NCBI GenBank assembly: GCA_964017235.1
Contig: OZ024928.1
Coordinates: 80,719,566 to 80,783,565 of the forward strand
From: Sabellastarte sp. h YS-2021
Taxonomy: Eukaryota > Annelida > Polychaeta > Sabellida > Sabellidae
Direction: 5' to 3'
DNA: 64,000 nt
The notes beneath the pieces were generated by a model that saw nothing but the letters and a program-made list of their open reading frames with translations, searched no databases and was not told the origin of the DNA. A program made the translations under genes and the position numbers. Positions 54,502-64,000 of this stretch are shown here, in pieces. Positions within the stretch are counted from its first letter, which is position 1. The number at the start of each line of letters is the position of its first letter.

Positions 54502-57500
54502 CTTTAGGATTACATCTGGTATACCAGTGGTGTCCTATGTGTCATATGTGGTCCAGGAAGGCCAAAATACAGCCACAGATGGCTGTATCAGGAAATGCTG
54601 ATATATTCTCAATTAAGGTAGATTCAAGGTTGAAAACCATATTGTTTTCTACAGGAGTCGCCCCTGAAATGAATTTTAATAGTGTGTTCTTTGAGAAATT
54701 CATATCTAGCCCAAAGTGCAGGTTCAGGGAGTGTAGTTGGCGAGGGATTCATAAAATGCCAGATCAGTCCAAACCATCTCTTAAAGTTGGGTCAATCTGG
54801 CTGAAATTTTCACAGGAAACTCAGTTTATATCAGAGAATGAATTTGTATTGGGCTGGCCCACTCGAGGGCCACTTTAATAATTTCAATTTCCGGGGTGTG
54901 GAGGCCCATGACCCCTCAAGTTGGAAATGTCAAGTATATCACAATATTGCCAATACGAAGCCCAAATTTAATTTCTTGCATATTCTAATAATTAATGAGG
55001 ATATTTTAGGCACATTTGGAGCCTTACATGTCTGACCAGAAATTACTTCACCCAAATATTGTTGTAAAAATAGACAAAAATAGATGTAAATCAGCCCAAA
55101 CCAGTACCAAATGTTGGTCTATAAGTGTGAAATTTGGCCCGAAAATTACTTGCCACACACTAAATCTGATTGCATAGGTTTTAGGATTACATCTGGTATA
55201 CCAGTGGTGTCCTATGTGTCATATGTGGTCCAGGAAGGCCAAAATACAGCCACAGATGGCTGTATCAGGAAATGCTGATATATTCTCAATTAAGGTAGAT
55301 TCAAGGTTGAAAACCATATTGTTTCCTACAGGAGTCGCCCCTGAAATGAATTTTAATAGTGTGTTCTTTGAGAAATTCATATCTAGCCCAAAGTGCAGGT
55401 TCAGGGAGTGTAGTTGGCGAGGGATTCATAAAATGCCAGATCAGTCCAAACCATCTCTTAAAGTTGGGTCAATCTGGCTGAAATTTTCACAGGAAACTCA
55501 GTTTATATCAGAGAATGAATTTGTATTGGGCTGGCCCACTCGAGGGCCACTTTAATAATTTCAATTTCCGGGGTGTGGAGGCCCATGACCCCTCAAGTTG
55601 GAAATGTCAAGTATATCACAATATTGCCAATACGAAGCCCAAATTTAATTTCTTGCATATTCTAATAATTAATGAGGATATTTTAGGCACATTTGGAGCC
55701 TTACATGTCTGACCAGAAATTACTTCACCCAAATATTGTTGTAAAAATAGACAAAAATAGATGTAAATCAGCCCAAACCAGTACCAAATGTTGGTCTATA
55801 AGTGTGAAATTTGGCCCGAAAATTACTTGCCACACACTAAATCTGATTGCATAGGTTTTAGGATTACATCTGGTATACCAGTGGTGTCCTATGTGTCATA
55901 TGTGGTCCAGGAAGGCCAAAATACAGCCACAGATGGCTGTATCAGGAAATGCTGATATATTCTCAATTAAGGTAGATTCAAGGTTGAAAACCATATTGTT
56001 TTCTACAGGAGTCGCCCCTGAAATGAATTTTAATAGTGTGTTCTTTGAGAAATTCATATCTAGCCCAAAGTGCAGGTTCAGGGAGTGTAGTTGGCGAGGG
56101 ATTCATAAAATGCCAGATCAGTCCAAACCATCTCTTAAAGTTGGGTCAATCTGGCTGAAATTTTCACAGGAAACTCAGTTTATATCAGAGAATGAATTTG
56201 TATTGGGCTGGCCCACTCGAGGGCCACTTTAATAATTTCAATTTCCGGGGTGTGGAGGCCCATGACCCCTCAAGTTGGAAATGTCAAGTATATCACAATA
56301 TTGCCAATACGAAGCCCAAATTTAATTTCTTGCATATTCTAATAATTAATGAGGATATTTTAGGCACATTTGGAGCCTTACATGTCTGACCAGAAATTAC
56401 TTCACCCAAATATTGTTGTAAAAATAGACAAAAATAGATGTAAATCAGCCCAAACCAGTACCAAATGTTGGTCTATAAGTGTGAAATTTGGCCCGAAAAT
56501 TACTTGCCACACACTAAATCTGATTGCATAGGTTTTAGGATTACATCTGGTATACCAGTGGTGTCCTATGTGTCATATGTGGTCCAGGAAGGCCAAAATA
56601 CAGCCACAGATGGCTGTATCAGGAAATGCTGATATATTCTCAATTAAGGTAGATTCAAGGTTGAAAACCATATTGTTTTCTACAGGAGTCGCCCCTGAAA
56701 TGAATTTTAATAGTGTGTTCTTTGAGAAATTCATATCTAGCCCAAAGTGCAGGTTCAGGGAGTGTAGTTGGCGAGGGATTCATAAAATGCCAGATCAGTC
56801 CAAACCATCTCTTAAAGTTGGGTCAATCTGGCTGAAATTTTCACAGGAAACTCAGTTTATATCAGAGAATGAATTTGTATTGGGCTGGCCCACTCGAGGG
56901 CCACTTTAATAATTTCAATTTCCGGGGTGTGGAGGCCCATGACCCCTCAAGTTGGAAATGTCAAGTATATCACAATATTGCCAATACGAAGCCCAAATTT
57001 AATTTCTTGCATATTCTAATAATTAATGAGGATATTTTAGGCACATTTGGAGCCTTACATGTCTGACCAGAAATTACTTCACCCAAATATTGTTGTAAAA
57101 ATAGACAAAAATAGATGTAAATCAGCCCAAACCAGTACCAAATGTTGGTCTATAAGTGTGAAATTTGGCCCGAAAATTACTTGCCACACACTAAATCTGA
57201 TTGCATAGGTTTTAGGATTACATCTGGTATACCAGTGGTGTCCTATGTGTCATATGTGGTCCAGGAAGGCCAAAATACAGCCACAGATGGCTGTATCAGG
57301 AAATGCTGATATATTCTCAATTAAGGTAGATTCAAGGTTGAAAACCATATTGTTTTCTACAGGAGTCGCCCCTGAAATGAATTTTAATAGTGTGTTCTTT
57401 GAGAAATTCATATCTAGCCCAAAGTGCAGGTTCAGGGAGTGTAGTTGGCGAGGGATTCATAAAATGCCAGATCAGTCCAAACCATCTCTTAAAGTTGGGT

Positions 57501-58033
57501 CAATCTGGCTGAAATTTTCACAGGAAACTCAGTTTATATCAGAGAATGAATTTGTATTGGGCTGGCCCACTCGAGGGCCACTTTAATAATTTCAATTTCC
57601 GGGGTGTGGAGGCCCATGACCCCTCAAGTTGGAAATGTCAAGTATATCACAATATTGCCAATACGAAGCCCAAATTTAATTTCTTGCATATTCTAATAAT
57701 TAATGAGGATATTTTAGGCACATTTGGAGCCTTACATGTCTGACCAGAAATTACTTCACCCAAATATTGTTGTAAAAATAGACAAAAATAGATGTAAATC
57801 AGCCCAAACCAGTACCAAATGTTGGTCTATAAGTGTGAAATTTGGCCCGAAAATTACTTGCCACACACTAAATCTGATTGCATAGGTTTTAGGATTACAT
57901 CTGGTATACCAGTGGTGTCCTATGTGTCATATGTGGTCCAGGAAGGCCAAAATACAGCCACAGATGGCTGTATCAGGAAATGCTGATATATTCTCAATTA
58001 AGGTAGATTCAAGGTTGAAAACCATATTGTTTC
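54502..58033 (+). repeat. Second set of 4062-bp spaced markers (second copy)
   Basis: Partner of 50440-53971, with matching C bases at both ends. The same six-monomer distance seen at 38.7-43.8 kb suggests a preferred exchange register in the core, though here only two markers support it. Confidence 0.55.
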
Positions 58034-59275
58034 CTACAGGAGTCGCCCCTGAAATGAATTTTAATAGTGTGTTCTTTGAGAAATTCATATCTAGCCCAAA
58101 GTGCAGGTTCAGGGAGTGTAGTTGGCGAGGGATTCATAAAATGCCAGATCAGTCCAAACCATCTCTTAAAGTTGGGTCAATCTGGCTGAAATTTTCACAG
58201 GAAACTCAGTTTATATCAGAGAATGAATTTGTATTGGGCTGGCCCACTCGAGGGCCACTTTAATAATTTCAATTTCCGGGGTGTGGAGGCCCATGACCCC
58301 TCAAGTTGGAAATGTCAAGTATATCACGATATTGCCAATACGAAGCCCAAATTTAATTTCTTGCATATTCTAATAATTAATGAGGATATTTTAGGCACAT
58401 TTGGAGCCTTACATGTCTGACCAGAAATTACTTCACCCAAATATTGTTGTAAAAATAGACAAAAATAGATGTAAATCAGCCCAAACCAGTACCAAATGTT
58501 GGTCTATAAGTGTGAAATTTGGCCCGAAAATTACTTGCCACACACTAAATCTGATTGCATAGGTTTTAGGATTACATCTGGTATACCAGTGGTGTCCTAT
58601 GTGTCATATGTGGTCCAGGAAGGCCAAAATACAGCCACAGATGGCTGTATCAGGAAATGCTGATATATTCTCAATTAAGGTAGATTCAAGGTTGAAAACC
58701 ATATTGTTTTCTACAGGAGTCGCCCCTGAAATGAATTTTAATAGTGTGTTCTTTGAGAAATTCATATCTAGCCCAAAGTGCAGGTTCAGGGAGTGTAGTT
58801 GGCGAGGGATTCATAAAATGCCAGATCAGTCCAAACCATCTCTTAAAGTTGGGTCAATCTGGCTGAAATTTTCACAGGAAACTCAGTTTATATCAGAGAA
58901 TGAATTTGTATTGGGCTGGCCCACTCGAGGGCCACTTTAATAATTTCAATTTCCGGGGTGTGGAGGCCCATGACCCCTCAAGTTGGAAATGTCAAGTATA
59001 TCACGATATTGCCAATACGAAGCCCAAATTTAATTTCTTGCATATTCTAATAATTAATGAGGATATTTTAGGCACATTTGGAGCCTTACATGTCTGACCA
59101 GAAATTACTTCACCCAAATATTGTTGTAAAAATAGACAAAAATAGATGTAAATCAGCCCAAACCAGTACCAAATGTTGGTCTATAAGTGTGAAATTTGGC
59201 CCGAAAATTACTTGCCACACACTAAATCTGATTGCATAGGTTTTAGGATTACATCTGGTATACCAGTGGTGTCCT
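57922..59275 (+). repeat. Adjacent monomer pair sharing a private base (copies 86 and 87)
   Basis: G at 58328 and at 59005 (tatcacgatatt instead of tatcacaatatt), exactly 677 bp apart, is seen nowhere else. It indicates recent duplication or conversion between direct neighbours. The two monomers differ upstream, however: copy 86 has gtttcctaca (C 58033) and copy 87 has gttttctaca. The shared tract is therefore shorter than a full monomer, or one copy has been altered since. Confidence 0.7.
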
Positions 59276-59952
59276 ATGTGTCATATGTGGTCCAGGAAGG
59301 CCAAAATACAGCCACAGATGGCTGTATCAGGAAATGCTGATATATTCTCAATTAAGGTAGATTCAAGGTTGAAAACCATATTGTTTTCTACAGGAGTCGC
59401 CCCTGAAATGAATTTTAATAGTGTGTTCTTTGAGAAATTCATATCTAGCCCAAAGTGCAGGTTCAGGGAGTGTAGTTGGCGAGGGATTCATAAAATGCCA
59501 GATCAGTCCAAACCATCTCTTAAAGTTGGGTCAATCTGGCTGAAATTTTCACAGGAAACTCAGTTTATATCAGAGAATGAATTTGTATTGGGCTGGCCCA
59601 CTCGAGGGCCACTTTAATAATTTCAATTTCCGGGGTGTGGAGGCCCATGACCCCTCAAGTTGGAAATGTCAAGTATATCACAATATTGCCAATACGAAGC
59701 CCAAATTTAATTTCTTGCATATTCTAATAATTAATGAGGATATTTTAGGCACATTTGGAGCCTTACATGTCTGACCAGAAATTATTTCACCCAAATATTG
59801 TTGTAAAAATAGACAAAAATAGATGTAAATCAGCCCAAACCAGTACCAAATGTTGGTCTATAAGTGTGAAATTTGGCCCAAAAATTACTTGCCACACACT
59901 AAATCTGATTGCATAGGTTTTAGGATTACATCTGGTATACCAGTGGTGTCCT

Positions 59953-61981
59953 ATGTGTCATATGTGGTCCAGGAAGGCCAAAATACAGCCACAGATGGCT
60001 GTATCAGGAAATGCTGATATATTCTCAATTAAGGTAGATTCAAGGTTGAAAACCATATTGTTTCCTACAGGAGTCGCCCCTGAAATGAATTTTAATAGTG
60101 TGTTCTTTGAGAAATTCATATCTAGCCCAAAGTGCAGGTTCAGGGAGTGTAGTTGGCGAGGGATTCATAAAATGCCAGATCAGTCCAAACCATCCCTTAA
60201 AGTTGGTCAATCTGGCTGAAATTTTCACAGGAAACTCAGTTTATATCAGAGAATGAATTTGTATTGGGCTGGCCCACTCGAGGGCCACTTTAATAATTTC
60301 AATTTCCGGGGTGTGGAGGCCCATGACCCCTCAAGTTGGAAATGTCAAGTATATCACAATATTGCCAATACGAAGCCCAAATTTAATTTCTTGCATATTC
60401 TAATAATTAATGAGGATATTTTAGGCACATTTGGAGCCTTACATGTCTGACCAGAAATTACTTCACCCAAATATTGTTGTAAAAATAGACAAAAATAGAT
60501 GTAAATCAGCCCAAACCAGTACCAAATGTTGGTCTATAAGTGTGAAATTTGGCCCAAAAATTACTTGCCACACACTAAATCTGATTGCATAGGTTTTAGG
60601 ATTACATCTGGTATACCAGTGGTGTCCTATGTGTCATATGTGGTCCAGGAAGGCCAAAATACAGCCACAGATGGCTGTATCAGGAAATGCTGATATATTC
60701 TCAATTAAGGTAGATTCAAGGTTGAAAACCATATTGTTTCCTACAGGAGTCGCCCCTGAAATGAATTTTAATAGTGTGTTCTTTGAGAAATTCATATCTA
60801 GCCCAAAGTGCAGGTTCAGGGAGTGTAGTTGGCGAGGGATTCATAAAATGCCAGATCAGTCCAAACCATCCCTTAAAGTTGGTCAATCTGGCTGAAATTT
60901 TCACAGGAAACTCAGTTTATATCAGAGAATGAATTTGTATTGGGCTGGCCCACTCGAGGGCCACTTTAATAATTTCAATTTCCGGGGTGTGGAGGCCCAT
61001 GACCCCTCAAGTTGGAAATGTCAAGTATATCACAATATTGCCAATACGAAGCCCAAATTTAATTTCTTGCATATTCTAATAATTAATGAGGATATTTTAG
61101 GCACATTTGGAGCCTTACATGTCTGACCAGAAATTACTTCACCCAAATATTGTTGTAAAAATAGACAAAAATAGATGTAAATCAGCCCAAACCAGTACCA
61201 AATGTTGGTCTATAAGTGTGAAATTTGGCCCGAAAATTACTTGCCACACACTAAATCTGATTGCATAGGTTTTAGGATTACATCTGGTATACCAGTGGTG
61301 TCCTATGTGTCATATGTGGTCCAGGAAGGCCAAAATACAGCCACAGATGGCTGTATCAGGAAATGCTGATATATTCTCAATTAAGGTAGATTCAAGGTTG
61401 AAAACCATATTGTTTTCTACAGGAGTCGCCCCTGAAATGAATTTTAATAGTGTGTTCTTTGAGAAATTCATATCTAGCCTAAAGTGCAGGTTCAGGGAGT
61501 GTAGTTGGCGAGGGATTCATAAAATGCCAGATCAGTCCAAACCATCTCTTAAAGTTGGGTCAATCTGGCTGAAATTTTCACAGGAAACTCAGTTTATATC
61601 AGAGAATGAATTTGTATTGGGCTGGCCCACTCGAGGGCCACTTTAATAATTTCAATTTCCGGGGTGTGGAGGCCCATGACCCCTCAAGTTGGAAATGTCA
61701 AGTATATCACAATATTGCCAATACGAAGCCCAAATTTAATTTCTTGCATATTCTAATAATTAATGAGGATATTTTAGGCACATTTGGAGCCTTACATGTC
61801 TGACCAGAAATTACTTCACCCAAATATTGTTGTAAAAATAGACAAAAATAGATGTAAATCAGCCCAAACCAGTACCAAATGTTGGTCTATAAGTGTGAAA
61901 TTTGGCCCAAAAATTACTTGCCACACACTAAATCTGATTGCATAGGTTTTAGGATTACATCTGGTATACCAGTGGTGTCCT
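59953..61981 (+). repeat. Right flank, three-monomer block with 676-676-677 pattern (copies 89-91)
   Basis: Two 676-type monomers (gtttcctaca, catccctt, gttggtc) are followed by one core-type 677-bp monomer (gttttctaca, catctctt, gttgggtc). The total is 2029 bp. The preceding copy 88 already shows gcccaaaaa near 59880 and a private T at 59785 (attatttcac), so the core ends between about 59550 and 59880. Private base T 61480 lies in copy 91. Confidence 0.8.
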
Positions 61982-64000
61982 ATGTGTCATATGTGGTCCA
62001 GGAAGGCCAAAATACAGCCACAGATGGCTGTATCAGGAAATGCTGATATATTCTCAATTAAGGTAGATTCAAGGTTGAAAACCATATTGTTTCCTACAGG
62101 AGTCGCCCCTGAAATGAATTTTAATAGTGTGTTCTTTGAGAAATTCATATCTAGCCCAAAGTGCAGGTTCAGGGAGTGTAGTTGGCGAGGGATTCATAAA
62201 ATGCCAGATCAGTCCAAACCATCCCTTAAAGTTGGTCAATCTGGCTGAAATTTTCACAGGAAACTCAGTTTATATCAGAGAATGAATTTGTATTGGGCTG
62301 GCCCACTCGAGGGCCACTTTAATAATTTCAATTTCCGGGGTGTGGAGGCCCATGACCCCTCAAGTTGGAAATGTCAAGTATATCACAATATTGCCAATAC
62401 GAAGCCCAAATTTAATTTCTTGCATATTCTAATAATTAATGAGGATATTTTAGGCACATTTGGAGCCTTACATGTCTGACCAGAAATTACTTCACCCAAA
62501 TATTGTTGTAAAAATAGACAAAAATAGATGTAAATCAGCCCAAACCAGTACCAAATGTTGGTCTATAAGTGTGAAATTTGGCCCAAAAATTACTTGCCAC
62601 ACACTAAATCTGATTGCATAGGTTTTAGGATTACATCTGGTATACCAGTGGTGTCCTATGTGTCATATGTGGTCCAGGAAGGCCAAAATACAGCCACAGA
62701 TGGCTGTATCAGGAAATGCTGATATATTCTCAATTAAGGTAGATTCAAGGTTGAAAACCATATTGTTTCCTACAGGAGTCGCCCCTGAAATGAATTTTAA
62801 TAGTGTGTTCTTTGAGAAATTCATATCTAGCCCAAAGTGCAGGTTCAGGGAGTGTAGTTGGCGAGGGATTCATAAAATGCCAGATCAGTCCAAACCATCC
62901 CTTAAAGTTGGTCAATCTGGCTGAAATTTTCACAGGAAACTCAGTTTATATCAGAGAATGAATTTGTATTGGGCTGGCCCACTCGAGGGCCACTTTAATA
63001 ATTTCAATTTCCGGGGTGTGGAGGCCCATGACCCCTCAAGTTGGAAATGTCAAGTATATCACAATATTGCCAATACGAAGCCCAAATTTAATTTCTTGCA
63101 TATTCTAATAATTAATGAGGATATTTTAGGCACATTTGGAGCCTTACATGTCTGACCAGAAATTACTTCACCCAAATATTGTTGTAAAAATAGACAAAAA
63201 TAGATGTAAATCAGCCCAAACCAGTACCAAATGTTGGTCTATAAGTGTGAAATTTGGCCCAAAAATTACTTGCCACACACTAAATCTGATTGCATAGGTT
63301 TTAGGATTACATCTGGTATACCAGTGGTGTCCTATGTGTCATATGTGGTCCAGGAAGGCCAAAATACAGCCACAGATGGCTGTATCAGGAAATGCTGATA
63401 TATTCTCAATTAAGGTAGATTCAAGGTTGAAAACCATATTGTTTTCTACAGGAGTCGCCCCTGAAATGAATTTTAATAGTGTGTTCTTTGAGAAATTCAT
63501 ATCTAGCCCAAAGTGCAGGTTCAGGGAGTGTAGTTGGCGAGGGATTCATAAAATGCCAGATCAGTCCAAACCATCTCTTAAAGTTGGGTCAATCTGGCTG
63601 AAATTTTCACAGGAAACTCAGTTTATATCAGAGAATGAATTTGTATTGGGCTGGCCCACTCGAGGGCCACTTTAATAATTTCAATTTCCGGGGTGTGGAG
63701 GCCCATGACCCCTCAAGTTGGAAATGTCAAGTATATCACAATATTGCCAATACGAAGCCCAAATTTAATTTCTTGCATATTCTAATAATTAATGAGGATA
63801 TTTTAGGCACATTTGGAGCCTTACATGTCTGACCAGAAATTACTTCACCCAAATATTGTTGTAAAAATAGACAAAAATAGATGTAAATCAGCCCAAACCA
63901 GTACCAAATGTTGGTCTATAAGTGTGAAATTTGGCCCAAAAATTACTTGCCACACACTAAATCTGATTGCATAGGTTTTAGGATTACATCTGGTATACCA
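61982..64000 (+). repeat. Right flank, second 676-676-677 block, cut by the window end (copies 92-94)
   Basis: Repeats the order of length classes of copies 89-91 at an exact distance of 2029 bp (61982, 62658, 63334). One visible difference is gcccgaaaa near 61232 in the first block against gcccaaaaa at the matching site near 63261. The last monomer lacks its final ten bases at the window edge, and the array clearly continues. Confidence 0.8.

Larger units (their letters stand above)
13240..59952 (+). repeat. Homogenised core: 69 nearly identical monomers (copies 20-88)
   Basis: Spacing is 677 bp throughout except copy 30 (676) and copy 44 (678). The consensus has gttttctaca, catctctt, gttgggtc, gccaatacg, gccttac and gcccgaaaa. 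Over about 46.7 kb I found only some 30 departures. Examples are G 13337, T 14336, C 14593, A 15625, T 15973, G 26218, T 27557, T 31732, T 33133, A 44685, C 51495 and C 51922. This implies neighbouring identity well above 99 percent and recent amplification or strong ongoing homogenisation. My list of departures is a lower bound. Confidence 0.9.
1..64000 (+). repeat. Satellite DNA array, 676-677 bp monomer, about 94.5 copies
   Basis: The same sequence recurs with a period of 676 or 677 bp from the first to the last base. The landmark atgtgtcatatg (or its slightly altered form) begins at 388, 1064, 1740, 2414, 3091 and onward to 63334. All copies are in one orientation, with no unique DNA between them. 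Almost all variation is single-base substitution, with a few 1-4 bp indels. Long homogeneous tandem arrays of this kind are typical of eukaryotic constitutive heterochromatin. I do not recognise the family. A function (centromeric, knob-like, subtelomeric) cannot be read from the sequence. No stretch of the window lies outside the array. Confidence 0.98.

Noticed and set aside
1-64000. A long repeat-protein gene running through the array
   Set aside because: 676 and 677 are not multiples of three, and stops occur in every frame within each monomer.
1-64000. CRISPR array
   Set aside because: The period is about 677 bp with no short repeat and variable spacer organisation and no cas-like genes. 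The sequence is uniform across the whole unit.
1-64000. Ribosomal intergenic spacer subrepeats or telomeric repeats
   Set aside because: No rRNA sequence and no TTAGGG- or TTTAGGG-type runs are present.

Overview
The whole 64 kb window is one uninterrupted head-to-tail satellite DNA array. The unit is 676-677 bp and all copies lie in the same orientation. Using the landmark atgtgtcatatg as phase zero, I place 94 landmarks: the first at 388, the last at 63334, with partial monomers at both window ends. I see no protein-coding gene, RNA gene, mobile element, inversion or unique sequence anywhere. Such an array indicates a eukaryotic nuclear genome, at a heterochromatic site such as a pericentromere, centromere or subtelomere. 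AT-rich composition and unit size would suit a plant, but I do not recognise the family and the sequence alone does not settle the organism or chromosome position.

Layout. (1) 1-13239: heterogeneous left flank, copies 0-19. Most copies are 676 bp, with odd lengths of 674, 679 and 680. It carries several variant classes and local higher-order structure: a 2029-bp three-monomer block present twice (3767-7824), a segment of about 1.6 kb repeated at +2707, and a segment of about 0.8 kb repeated at +10820. (2) 13240-59952: homogenised core of 69 monomers, copies 20-88, almost all 677 bp and nearly identical; I found only about 30 variant positions by eye. Exceptions are one 676-type monomer with a conversion-like patch (copy 30, at 20010), one 678-bp monomer (copy 44), and rare markers recurring exactly 4062 bp (six monomers) apart. 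(3) 59953-64000: right flank with the length pattern 676-676-677 repeated twice, a 2029-bp three-monomer period, continuing off the window end.

The monomer is itself an ancient dimer. A half of about 349 bp and a half of about 328 bp share ordered stretches of similarity at offsets of 315-350 bp. In the best stretch I count about 40 of 59 identical positions without a gap. This gives an internal outgroup: the A half has gttggtc where the B half has gttggtc in 676-bp copies and gttgggtc in 677-bp copies. The 676-bp form is therefore probably ancestral and the 677-bp form a derived one-base insertion that later swept through the core.

Nothing here forms a gene system. The interest lies in satellite evolution: an internally duplicated monomer, a sharply bounded expansion, two scales of higher-order repeat (three and six monomers) and conserved dyad symmetries. 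All copy comparisons were made by eye, and an assembly artefact (collapse, expansion or consensus polishing) cannot be excluded for such a homogeneous array.
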